NCBI RefSeq assembly: GCF_020382885.2
Contig: NC_058493.1
Coordinates: 27,720,999 to 27,784,998, forward strand
Origin: Scatophagus argus
Taxonomy: Eukaryota; Chordata; Actinopteri; Scatophagidae
Length of the DNA: 64,000 nt
Reading direction: 5' to 3'
The notes under the pieces are model-generated. The model did no database searches and was not told the origin of the DNA. It saw nothing but the letters and a program-made list of their open reading frames with translations. A program made the translations under genes and the position numbers. Positions 22,291 to 32,873 of the stretch are shown piece after piece. How positions within the stretch are numbered: the stretch's first letter is position 1; every line of letters begins with the position of its first letter.

Positions 22291-25200
22291 GTGGGACTGG
22301 ACCGTGTGGATGTCAGGTGATCTCTGACAGCCCGCAGAGGAGGTTCAGAGAGGCAGTGGAGGCTGCTGCAGCCTGTGGGTTACAGTCGCCATCCTTCAAA
22401 TGCAACATTACATTAGTTTAAATACTTCATAAGTCATAGCAACAACAAGAGATGAACCAAACATTATTCTGATATACTCCATTCTGCATAATGAATACTT
22501 TTACTTTTGGTTCTTTAAGCATGTTGTGATGCTTCTCACAGTCTGAGTCTGTGATTCCTGATCTATAAATGAGTCTCTAGCATTAATGAAGTCAACAGTG
22601 AGGATGCTCTTAATTTAAATATGGCAGTAAAGTGGAGCCGAGCGGGTTTTTCACTTCACATTCATTCAGAGTCTCCACCTGGAGGAGCCAGAGGGACATC
22701 AACAGCAACAAACTGACCCCAGTCCAGCTCATTCATCCCTCCAAAGTTCTAATTGCAGTCTCAGCTTTAGTGAAATGAAATGTATGTGAACACCTGTGGT
22801 GGAATGTGACTGAGCACACTTTAAGGTACTTTGAGTGTTTTAATCTCGTGCTGCTTTCTCATGCTTCTGCTCAACTACATTTCTCTGCATGACATTCATG
22901 TGACAGCCTCAGGTGCTTCACTTTATTGATTAGTTTGACTGACAGAAGATTAGTTGGCAACCTTTTTGAAAATCATGTAAATGTTTTATGGTTGCAGCTT
23001 CATAAACGTTAACATTTGCTGCTTTTCCATTGATTGATTTAGTAATCTGAATGTGTTTGTAATAATGTTGAGGTTTGGATGACACAAACATTGTGAAGGT
23101 GTCACTTTGTGCTCTGGGTGATTTGTGACCACGTTTCTCACTACCTTCACATTTTTTACAAACCAAACAATCAGTGGATTCATGGAGAAAATAATCAGCA
23201 GATGAATCAGAGTGAAAAGAATCATCGGCTGTAGTCCGACCAACTCCAGGAAATCCTTTCTGTTACATTAATGCACAAGTCAGCTGGTCAGAGATCAGAT
23301 ATAACAGGACAACAGGCACAGGGGACACTTTACTGCATACTGAGTACTTTTACTTATACTGCTTTTTACGGATTATACTCACATACTTTTACTTAACTAA
23401 CATTTTCGGTGCAGGACGTTTACTTGTAAGAGAGTATTATTACAGTGCAGTGTTAGTACTTCCACTTAAGTAAAGGATCTGAATACTTCCTCCGTCACCA
23501 GTAAACACAACAGTCTTCACAGATTAATGAGCATCGGCTTCATTGATCAGCTTAACGATCAGCTCATTGTTTAACATCACTGACATCAGTTGGTTTCTGC
23601 TTTTGTGAGTGAAAAACCTCTCGGGTCAGAAGAACAATTCGAGGACGAATCGTTTGTGGCAAACAAAAAGTACGGCAGTTAATTGAGCCAAAACAAGAAA
23701 ACAAAATCATTAAAGCACATTTGTTGTATAGGAATAATAGAATAATAATCTGTTCTCCAGCTGTGCTGATCCTTTGTTATTCCTCATGGAGGAGCATTTA
23801 TGTGCTGTGATGGATGGTGAGGAGAAGCTTCACGAGGAAAACACCCAGCAGCAACACACTGCGGCTGAGCTGTGGATATCTTATTAAACTGTTGCTCTCA
23901 TCTGATTCAGGCAGATTGAGCCGATAAATCACGCATGCATTTCCAAAACAATTATGAGTACTAAATGAAAGATAACAAGATAAAAGGCAATTGATGGCTG
24001 CAGGGAAGGCAGACTGCTGTGAATTAGATTCAGGAGCAGAGAGGAACGCTGTAACGCTAAAACAAGTAGATAAAATAAAATTTCAAATGAATGAAAAATA
24101 ACAAAAGATTAAAAGAAAACCAGGCAAATAAATTGAACATGAACGAGTTGAAGTCCTTCCAGAGGAAAAACACAGCAAGCAGATGGGAAATCTGTGCTAA
24201 AAACTGCACACCTGAAGGTTCACGTAGAAACACGAGTTCCTAAATCATCGAAATCTAAATCATACGTTTATCATACGAATCATACATTCAGCTGCATTTG
24301 ACTGTAAAATGAAGGTTCTGTTTTATGCTAATTTATCCTGGAATGGAGAGGAAGGTATTAGAGTCATCAGTCAAAGTACTTTTTATTTTTTATGTTTACT
24401 TTGCAGATTTACATTTTAAAATCCAGTGAGAGCTTATAAACAGTATGTTGTTTTATAGCTCATTAGCAGTATGTTTTGCTACATTACAGCAAAGTTTTTA
24501 CTGCAGGCTGGGGATCACGCAGCAGAAAGTCAGCTGAGGCTGACGAAGACGAGCAGAAGCACCACAGATGTTTTCCATCACGCTCTTAACTGTGCTGACT
24601 TGTGTTGTTCAATTAAGGCACATAAAGCACACAAACGTACGTGAAGTTTTACGTTACTGTAGAAACAACTCGCAGAACGAACTTTGTAATCATTATTTAT
24701 ATTCCTATTATTTTTTACTATTTGGACTTTTGTTCTGCAGGACTGCAACAAGTGCCCATTTTAATGTTTGATTATTTCTTGGTGAACCTTTCAGTTATAC
24801 AATCTCCAGCTGCTTGCTTTGTCTCATGTTTACAGAAATGGAAAACCCTGACGTGTGAGAACCTGCTGCATTTCCTGTCAGTCAACCAACCATTTCACAC
24901 TGTCATCTTTCTCGTTGGACAGATGACAAGGTGGAGCACAAAACAACCCCAGAGACTGTAGATGCCAACAAATCCATCACTGAGGAAAGACAGAAGGAGA
25001 TGGAGGACAAACAGGAGAGAAGACAGGAGGAAGACAAGAGGACGACACACCTGAGGAGGACGAGAGCCGAGAGGATCCTGGACAATCGCACGGACGGGAC
25101 GGCTAACACATCCCATAATAACGTCACAGCAGCAGGTGGACTCACAGAGGGGACATGTGATGTCCCAGCTGCTGTGGACGGACAGATGGACTCAGCACCT

Positions 25201-28200
25201 CCTCCTGTCCGCTGCAGCTCCCGTCTGGCTGCCAAACCACGACGCCTTCACTGTCTGACCGGCCGGGCGAAGCAAACCCCCACCCGCCCCAACCCGCCCA
25301 GACAGATGGAGGGACGGAGCCTGAGCTCCACTGAGGGGTCCGTCGCAGGACAGCTGGTTTCCATGACAGTCTCCCAACCCGACACTGAGGCTGCTGCTGC
25401 GGCGGCTCTCACGTGTCACCCGGAGGTCAGAGAGAGGCGCTACAGATGTTCCAGCTGTGGTAAAAGATTCTTCCAGATCGGACACCTGAAGAAACACCAG
25501 TTCAGCCACACAGAGGAGAAACCCTTCAGCTGTCAGGACTGTGGGAGGAGCTACACCTCAGCAGAGAGCTTCAGAGCACATCAGGTGAGCAGGCGACGAC
25601 GTGAACCCTCTCTTCTACTCTGCTGTTCGTATTTGTGATCAAAAGAAATCTGATATCACATCTAATATTTGTGTTTTAGCATAAACATGTCACATAATCA
25701 AATGTTCAATCAAAAAGTTGCTTGTTGATTAGAGCGATTAGATTTCCAGCGTTTTAATGTTCCTCTCTTTAACACATAAACAGAACGTTTGGTTCTAAGA
25801 CATGCACTGAGAAGACATTACTCATCTGAGAAATCAACCCATTGATGCTCTGTGGAGACACGTTTTCATACTTTGAGGATGATATGTTTTTATTTCCTTT
25901 TTCCTCTGCTCCTCTGCTGCAACGTCGGCTCAACAAACAAGCTTTTCCTCTGATTCTGATGACTGACACTATGAGCTGGTGTTTAGCAGTGATACTGTTT
26001 TCAACGTTTTCTGCTATCACAGTTGTTATCATTTTGGCTCAGAAATAACAAGAAAAACAACCACTTGACAAACAAGCGGGGGGTGTGAGGGTACGGGGGG
26101 GTCTTCCTCTACTGACTGCTCCCTCGTCGGCCGCGAGCTTAGTCATCACGCAGAGTAGCAATTTACTCATCCCTGTGAATTCAATGAAGCGCACTGGTAA
26201 TAATACACCCAAATGATGCTGCTGTTGTTTCCAGATGAGTCACCGCGGCGAGCGTCCGTTCTCTTGTCCTCACTGCGAGAAAACCTACGGCCTTAAGCGG
26301 GACCTGAAGGAGCACATGGTGCTGCACACCGGAGAGAAACCCTACGTCTGCGAGCACTGTGGCAAGGCATTCGCACGCCGCCCCTCCCTACGCATCCACC
26401 GCCTCCTTCACTGCAGCAGAATGATGTACACACAGCCTCCAAAGGTAGGGGGGGCGTTCTCCTCAGCTCTGTTAAAACCAGATTAGTAAACTACACTACG
26501 TAGACAAAAGTATTGGTATGGCCACAAAATCAAATCTACATGTTGCGTGTCATTCACACATTGTCAGCTTTGTCCGTTTCAGCTGCTATTTATGAGTTTT
26601 AAACATGCAGGAAATGACAAAGTCAGGTGATTTTAGGCTTTAAAACTACACTATATAGACATAAGTATCCAGACACTCCTCTTCATGGGTCTGTTCCTCA
26701 GGGTTTGTTCTCAGCCCCTGACTTCCAGTGAAGGGAAATCTTAATGCTTCAGCACACCAAGACATTTTGGACAATGCTATGCTTCCAACTTTGTGGCAAC
26801 AGTTTGTTGAAGGCCCTTTTCTATTCCAGCATGACTGTGCCCCAGTGCACAAAGCAAAGCTCCATAAAGACATGGTTGGATGAGTTTGGTGTGGAAGAAC
26901 GTGACTGGCCCACACAGAGCCCTGACCTCAACCCCATCCAACACCTTTGGGATGAACTGGAACGGAGATTGTGAGCCAGGCCTTTTGGTCCAACATCAGT
27001 GTGTGACCTCACAAATGCTCTACTGCATGAATGGGCACAAATTCCCACAGAAACACTCCAACATGTTGTGGAAAGCCTTCACAGAAGAGTGGAAGCTGTT
27101 AGAGCTGCAAAGCTGTCTGTGTGTTACAAAGAGGCGTCAAAATGTCCAAATATTTTATTTTTGAGGCATTTTCAGAAAATCTCTTAACATCTCAACAGCA
27201 ATCAGTCAATTAAGCACTCTTATACATAACCAGTCTGGTGTCTGTGGCTGTTACAGGTCTGTGATAAGGCTGCCTGACGGCCTTCCTGTGTGCCTCTGCT
27301 TGTGTCCTCATTACAGAACCAGAGTTTTCCACATTTTCGGTGCACAGCTGTGAGTGCTAGCAGCAGCCTTGTCGGGTTGTGTATGTTCATGATGATGTTG
27401 TTAGGTGTTTTCTCACATGTGAGTGAGACAAGTGAAAACGATGTGCTGCACTTTCACACACAAAACTCCACAGGAGCCCCTTGAAGAGCTTCTTCACTCT
27501 GACTGCTGTTTTTAATAGGGAGGACTTTGGGCAGCTTGACTGACTCAGTTTTGCTGAAATCCAAAATCCAAAAAGCAGGAATATGTTTGAATTGCTGCTG
27601 CAGCTTCACCTTCCCCTCAGCTATTTTCAGACTTCTAGACAAGGTGTCTAAAAAAAGTTTTGTTTCCGTCTCCTCCACCCTCCACTCTATTTTGAAAGCT
27701 TTAATGTTCCATCTTTAAATTTTCATGCAGGTCTTGTGTTTTTCCCCTTGAACAGCAGTCTTAGCTTAAAGTATTTAAAAAGAAGGGAAAACACTTGCCT
27801 CATTTGGGTTTTCTCTGGCAGGTTCAGTGTACACTCTGCCCCAAGCTGCTGGCCAACTCCGGCTCGCTCAGGAACCACATGAAGCTCCACACGGGGGAGA
27901 AACCTCACATCTGTCAGCACTGCGGCAAGTGCTTCAGTCAGAAAGGTAAGGTCTCATCCTGGAGCCACAGCAGTCAGGTGTGCTCAGTGTGGGAACACTG
28001 CTGTGGCCACATCCCGTTTAAAGGGGCAGTTCACCACAAAATCAAAACTACATGTTGCGTGTCATTCACACATTGTCAGCTTTGTCAGTTTAAACTGCTT
28101 TTTATGAGTTTTAAACGTGCAGGAAATGACAAAGTCAGGTGTTTTTAGGCTTTAAAACTACACTATATAGACAGAAGTATCCAGACACTTCACTTCTGTT

Positions 28201-31200
28201 TCTCAATGGTTTGGGCTCGACCCCTGACTTCCACTGAAGGGAAATCTTAATGCTTCAGCACACCAAGACATTTTGGTCAATGCTATGCTTCCAACTTTGT
28301 GGCAACAGTTTGTTGAAGGCCCTTTTCTATTTCTGTTTCTATTTTTTTCTACCTCACAAATGCTCTACTGCATGAATGGGCACAAATTCCCACAGAAACA
28401 CTCCAGCATGTCGCGGAAAGCCTTCACAGAGAGAAAACACACTTTCCAACGTTTCAATGGACGTCCTGTTTTCATGTTGTGTCAGAACACGACCGCTCTG
28501 GAGCTGGAACCTTCGACAGAGCTAAGCCAGCTGTTTCCTGTAGCGGACTCACAGAGAGGGAGCAGATATTGATCCTGCTGTCTGACCTTCAGTCAGAAAG
28601 TAAACATTCAGCAAAATGTCAGAGTGGTCCTTTAATTGTGAACGACAGAAAACACATTGTGATCTCAGTGATGAGGTGACCTGATTGTTTTCAACGCTTT
28701 GTTTGTGTGTCACTGAGCGGAGGTCTGCTGTGTCTCCAGCTGTGATCAATTCCTGCAATTTATGTTTTCATTTGTCAAAGTGACAACATCAATTTTGAGG
28801 GAGAACCTAATCTTCACGCATTATTGGACAAATGCATATTTGGTCTCCTGCGCTCCTGCTGCGACCGCCACGTCCCCCCATCGACAGCTATAACTGGACT
28901 GTCTCTCTCTTCGTCTTCCTGTCCGTCTCTCAGGGAACCTCGAGTGCCACCTGAGGATTCACAGCGGGGAGAAGCCGTATTCCTGCGGCGAGTGCGATCA
29001 GAGTTTCTCCCAGAAACCAGAACTCCGCCGACACATGTTCTCCCACACCGGGGGAGGTTTCCTCTGCAGCTTCTGTGGGAAGTCGCTGAGGGACCCACAC
29101 AGCCTGAAGTCCCACGAGAGGCTGCACACTGGAGACAGACCCCATCGCTGTCCCGTCTGTGGCAAAGGTGAGGACATGGCATTGAAATGTAAAGGAAACA
29201 GGCTGGGGATAAGTCCTCCAGTCTGCCACAGATTACTAGTAATTCTTTTCACAGTCTGCGTCCTCAGTTTCTCTCCATTTGGGATCCCTCTGCACTGCAG
29301 TCTTTTTTGATTCTACGACAAGGAGGCAATAAAGTCAGATAGTTTAAAATTCCACACACAGAGGCTTTAAACCTGCGTTCATTGATTTTCTTTTTGGCCA
29401 CTTAGCAGAACAACAAGCTGTAAACACAACATCGACACATTATACCGTCACGGATAAAGTGATGTGTTAGTTGCTTTTTTCAGTCTCTTTTAGCTCTGTT
29501 TTGGACTCACGTCCAGAGGAAAACATCTGTATGATTGTCTTTTGGCTGGAACAACACGACAGAGTCAACAATAAGCTGGAAGCCTGCAGAGTCGAGTCAC
29601 ATTTAACTCTCACGTTCAATAATACAATGACAGAAATCACTGATATGCTGTTCGTGATTGTTTTGTGGTGTTCTCACAGTTTAACAGGGTCAGTGTGTTC
29701 GGTCACGACTCGCCGGCTGCTGACAAGCACTTTGTTCTCCTCGATTTAACATTTAACAAGTTCTTTGACACACACCACCCACTTAAACACTGCAGACCAA
29801 ATACATTGAATGTTGATATCAGCTGTCTGCCAAAATGATTTTGATAATATCCATAAACATCAAATATCGTGCGTCCCTTTGAAACAATCTGACATCTAAA
29901 ATCCTCACGTTTTTGTTCATTAACACAACAGAATTAATTCATGCTATGCTGTTTACAAAATGCTCCTGTGGCTGGTCCTGCGGTTTTTATTATTTTGTCA
30001 GCCTGAAAGAAAAGATTACCAGAGCGAAAAACAAACTGCAGCTGAAAAATGAGTTTGTGAAAAAGCCGGTCATGAAGCGCACGCCGGCCTCCAGCCGGCC
30101 ATGTTTGTCTCAGCCGGCGGGCTGCAGACGTTCTCGGACTGCATACGAACTGGAAAACACAAACTGCTGATCGCCAGCTTGTCCACGTGTGCTTTTTAAG
30201 AAACTCACTCACTTTTATCCTGCACAGTTCATGAGTTCATGCAGTCTCAGATTAATTCACGTATAATATAACACAACAAACATTTTATTGACTAAACAAT
30301 TAAACGACTGAGCATTGATGAACTCGCTGAACCTTTTTTAAACATGAAACTATACACACCAATCAGCTGCAACATTAAGCCACCTGCTTGATATTTTGTA
30401 GGCCCCCATTGTGACCTCTGGGGGGATTTTGTGGCCACCGGCGTCAGAATGTTGGATCATCTGGGTCCTGCATATTGAGGGTGGGGCCTCCAGGTGGAAG
30501 GAAGTCCCACCTGGTGGGAGGGAGGACTCGGCTTATTCCGGTGCAGCTCACAGATTCTCGATCAGATCAGGATCTGGGGATTGCCAGGATGAGTAGAGCC
30601 CAAAGGTTCCCCCACAGAACGCTACATTGTAAGCACCACAGTGTTATTCACCTCAGCTGTCTGTGCTGTTAATATTGAAGCTGATTGATGTACTTGTGAG
30701 CTGTTTCTGGCAACAACATGGCCGTCACCACTGGAAGAAAATCAAAAGCCAAATGAGTGGTGGACTTGGAGAATGCAGCAAAAAGGTGTTTTATAGCCGT
30801 GGAGTCGTTCACCTTCTCAGATGTTTCCTCTGCTGTTGATTGTTGGCAGATGTCCTGTGAACGGCTGATTTTTCAGGTTCGGATTTGATTGTATGATTCT
30901 TTTTCTTCAGGCTACACCTTGGCCACGAAGCTGAGGAGGCACATAAAGTCCTCTCACCTGATGGAGAAACCTTACAGCTGCCACTGCGGCGCCTCCTACA
31001 CAGTGAGGCAAAGTCTGCTGAGGCACCAAGCTCAGCACAGGCCTGAGGGAGGAGCGCAGGAGGAGGCCAAGGCGGCAGAGTCGCAGACGAACGGCAGCGA
31101 GAAAGAGGCTGCGCGACAGTTAGCGACTTTAGCCTCCGGTCACCGGAAGCCGACCAGGGGCAGACCCAAGAAGATCTCGCTCCCTCAAGGGGAGGCAGAG

Positions 31201-31557
31201 AAGCAGGCGGGTCAAGAGCGGCGCAAAAGGGGACGAGGAAAAGGGAGGGAAAAGGTCGGGACCTCGAAAACAGAGAAGGGAGGGGATGTGGAGCCTTTGG
31301 GTGACATCCAACACGCCGTCGTCTACGTCCACACGGACAACCTGTCCACGCCGAGCTCCGCCCCTCTGCTGCTCGCCTCGGAGAGCTCGCTGCCTGCAGG
31401 GGCGGGGCAGGAGCTGGTGGAGGTGGTGATATCAGAGGGCGCAGAGCAGTGCATTGTGGTCCACGGGCAGGAGACGGTCGGAGAACTGCTGATCTTACAG
31501 GAGGAGGAGAGCGGACTCTGCTCTGTGGCTCAGACAGTCGAGATAAACACAGTGTAG
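19055..31557 (+). CDS. znf408: Zinc finger protein 408 (PRDM17-like), 8 coding exons
   Basis: Nuclear C2H2 zinc-finger protein of the PRDM-related group; human ZNF408 variants cause retinal vascular disease. Coding exons: 19055-19330, 20836-20894, 22079-22290, 24923-25584, 26235-26444, 27822-27945, 28934-29167, 30911-31557. All junction phases agree and the total is 2424 nt, or 807 aa plus stop TAG 31555-31557. Identity rests on the N-terminal PR-like text (GFAVGPSRL...RLGLWWVG), ten fingers in the same order as I recall for human ZNF408 (for example [40 protein letters not shown]), and a conserved C-terminal EVVISE...CIVV block. The ATG at 19055 is the first in frame after the acceptor. Slightly longer than human (about 720 aa), mostly in the linker and the basic tail. 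Introns hold Tc1, LINE and MITE remnants. Confidence 0.9.
19331..20835 (+). other. znf408 intron with dispersed repeat
   Basis: At 19380-19800 there is text typical of a fish repeat ('gctaacatgctgatgttaagc', then 'tttcatggcaatccaccc' and 'gatatttcagtct'). A related piece lies at 40380-40560. A splice-acceptor-like TTTCAG at 19764-19769 belongs to this repeat. The rest is unremarkable. Confidence 0.5.
20962..20989 (+). repeat. (GT)n microsatellite
   Basis: About 28 bp of uninterrupted GT in a znf408 intron, followed by a short GGTGGT-type run. Confidence 0.9.
21009..21330 (-). mobile_element. LINE ORF2 C-terminal remnant
   Basis: On the minus strand a frame from about 21296 to 21024 reads [18 protein letters not shown], then [14 protein letters not shown], then [13 protein letters not shown]. 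This is the C-terminal text of reverse-transcriptase polyproteins of L2/Rex-type LINEs in fish. Only the 3' part is present, with no RT core. It is inserted antisense in a znf408 intron. Confidence 0.75.
21340..22078 (+). other. Remainder of znf408 intron, nothing recognised
   Basis: Intron DNA between the LINE remnant and the PR-domain exon at 22079. It shows no coding features apart from small spurious frames. Confidence 0.4.
22291..24922 (+). other. znf408 intron with two dispersed repeats
   Basis: At 22920-23250 lies a fish repeat with 'ttgattagtttgactgacagaag' type text and 'gagaaaataatcagcagatgaatcagagtg'. At 23330-23500 lies the common repeat built from 'tacttttacttaagtaaa'-like words. 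Neither codes for protein. No exon seen. Confidence 0.5.
24923..25584 (+). CDS. znf408: znf408 linker plus zinc fingers 1-2
   Basis: A 662-nt exon (residues 183-403). The first 170 residues are charged and likely disordered (many Glu, Lys, Arg, Thr). Then come finger 1 ([20 protein letters not shown]) and most of finger 2 ([20 protein letters not shown]), the second finger's last histidine being in the next exon. The acceptor at 24921-24922 gives an aspartate codon across the junction. Confidence 0.88.
26235..26444 (+). CDS. znf408: znf408 zinc fingers 2(end)-4
   Basis: A 210-nt phase-0 exon (residues 404-473): MSH completes finger 2, then finger 3 ([20 protein letters not shown]) and finger 4 ([20 protein letters not shown]), followed by a non-standard linker ([11 protein letters not shown]) instead of TGEKP. 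It is preceded by a 650-bp intron (25585-26234) in which nothing is recognised. Confidence 0.9.
26492..27165 (+). mobile_element. Tc1/mariner-derived fragment A, possibly nested
   Basis: A TIR-like end (tacactacgtagacaaaagt) lies at 26492. A second one (tacactatatagacataagt) starts at 26647 and leads into the C-terminal half of a Tc1-like transposase: [32 protein letters not shown], then a TGA stop, then [20 protein letters not shown]. The N-terminal DNA-binding half is absent. The remnant lies in a znf408 intron in the sense orientation. Confidence 0.85.
27822..27945 (+). CDS. znf408: znf408 zinc finger 5 and start of finger 6
   Basis: A 124-nt exon (residues 474-515): finger 5 ([20 protein letters not shown]), then a TGEKP linker and the first half of finger 6 ([13 protein letters not shown]), completed in the next exon. 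Donor AAAG|GTAAGG. Confidence 0.9.
28033..28440 (+). mobile_element. Tc1/mariner-derived fragment B with duplicated flank
   Basis: The TIR start at 28159 is followed by the same transposase-derived text as fragment A, but the middle is deleted: it jumps from 'ggcccttttctattt' to 'acctcacaaatgctctactg'. The 125 bp before the TIR (28033-28158) match the 125 bp before fragment A (26522-26646), so A and B probably arose by duplication within the gene. Confidence 0.8.
28934..29167 (+). CDS. znf408: znf408 zinc fingers 6(end)-9(start)
   Basis: A 234-nt symmetric exon (residues about 515-592): end of finger 6 ([10 protein letters not shown]), finger 7 ([20 protein letters not shown]), an unusual linker (SHTGGG), finger 8 ([20 protein letters not shown]), and the first half of finger 9 (HRCPVCGK). 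The atypical finger 7-8 linker also differs from TGEKP in the human protein as I recall it. Confidence 0.9.
29168..30910 (+). other. znf408 last intron, non-coding
   Basis: 1.7 kb with one recognisable element (the small Tc1-type copy at 30354-30692). Otherwise AT-rich with no exon candidates. Confidence 0.45.
30354..30692. mobile_element. Short Tc1-type MITE with terminal inverted repeats
   Basis: Left end 'acaccaatcagctgcaacat' (30356-30375) and right end 'ttaatattgaagctgattga' (30669-30688) are imperfect inverted repeats. Internal text ('gtgttattcacctcagctgt', 'cagattctcgatcagatcag', 'ggtggggcctccaggtgg') matches a large fish Tc1 family that I know as a 1.2-1.6 kb element. This copy is internally deleted to about 0.34 kb and cannot code. 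Confidence 0.75.
30911..31557 (+). CDS. znf408: znf408 fingers 9(end)-10 and C-terminal tail
   Basis: A 647-nt final exon (residues 593-807). Finger 9 ends [15 protein letters not shown] with four residues between its histidines. Finger 10 reads [20 protein letters not shown], with only one residue between its cysteines. A basic stretch follows, with an AT-hook-like core TRGRPKKI at residues 674-681. The end carries the conserved [14 protein letters not shown] motif. The stop is TAG 31555-31557. Confidence 0.9.
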
Positions 31558-31876
31558 CCTCAGTCGGCCCCTGGTGGCCCCTGAGAGCTTTAGATCCGAT
31601 CACATCGCGCCTTTCCAGAGGACATCATCAGTGCATTATGTTCTGCACAGATCGTTAACTTTACGATGTGTTTCTGTTGAAGCCACCTTCCCTCGACCTG
31701 ACTCAGTTTTCCTTCAGTTTATTGTTATCTGCATTCTCCAGATCGCCTTTGAACGACCTCAGAACAGACATGAACCCGTTAGACGTGATGAGCAGCAGCG
31801 GTGATGTGTCCCACACTGCAGGACGAACAAAAGTCCTGCACGTTACGCAGACGGCGTCATGTTTTACTGAATTCAC

Positions 31877-31879
<3 letters not shown>

Positions 31880-31921
<42 letters not shown>
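31880..31921 (+). repeat. (GT)n microsatellite
   Basis: About 42 bp of uninterrupted GT in the likely znf408 3' UTR. Confidence 0.92.
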
Positions 31922-31923
<2 letters not shown>

Positions 31924-32639
31924 ACACCCAAAGCTGACAGCTACTGTTGATACTTCAGACAAAACGCTTAAGTTCATTGAAGTTGCACTCAGAATTTCCC
32001 AGTCTGTCACGAAGTCTGCCGGCTGTTCACTCAAGTTCAACTATACAAAACGACACATTACATCCAGAAATGAAACATGCGGTTGGTGTGTCTTTGTCCA
32101 AGTGTTATTGGGTGAACTTTTCCATTACTGAGATTACGTCTGCGTCGGACCGGGTACCAACCAATTATTCACATGTACTTCATGCCAACGAAGTAAAGCT
32201 GAGTGACCTGGGCAAAAAATAAAATCATGATCCATTTAATCCCAACCATGATCCGCCATCATTTCGATCTTTTTGATCTTTTCTCCCTGAATGTCTCAGT
32301 TTTCACCAGTAAAACACAATATTACAGTGCAGATGCAGTCTGTCGTGCTGCTATGAGTCGAGGGTTACGCAAAGTAATTCGTCCAGTCAGCACAGCACAG
32401 ATGTGAGAGAAAATCTCTGCAATTTACCTGAAAAGAAGACTTAGAATGACTACAAGATCGATCTAAAATCATCAGACCTACAACAAAGTATTCAGAAGCA
32501 CACGGTTAGATTGTGCAAATATTTAACAAACCTCAAAAGACACAAATAGGCAATCAATCTCGGCAAAAAGTTCATATTCTCAAAATCCAATCATGTTTTC
32601 TTCTTGTAAACAAAATAGTTTAAGCTTGACTGAACCAGT

Positions 32640-32873
32640 TTCAACCATGTCTTTATGGAGCTTTGCTTTGTGCACTGGGGCACAGTCATGCTGGAATAGA
32701 AAAGGGCCTTCAACAAACTGTTGCCACAAAGTTGGAAGCATAGCATTGTCCAAAATGTCTTGGTGTGCTGAAGCATTAAGATTTCCCTTCACTGGAAGTC
32801 AGGGGCCGAGTCAAAACCCTGAGAAACAGCCCCATGAAGAGGAGTGTCTGGATACTTTTGTCTATATAATGTA
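32640..32873 (-). mobile_element. Tc1/mariner-derived fragment C
   Basis: Minus-strand copy of the same family, retaining one TIR (tggatacttttgtctatata, ending near 32873) and the [18 protein letters not shown] segment of transposase. It is truncated before the SPDLNP motif. Confidence 0.8.

Noticed and set aside
22291-22315. Alternative donor at 22316 for the znf408 PR exon
   Set aside because: It would leave phase 2, while the next exon needs phase 1; the donor at 22291 fits.
26744-27164. Repeated 76-94 codon open frames shared by several places in the window
   Set aside because: They are pieces of Tc1-like transposase ([14 protein letters not shown]) in truncated elements, interrupted by a stop, not host genes.
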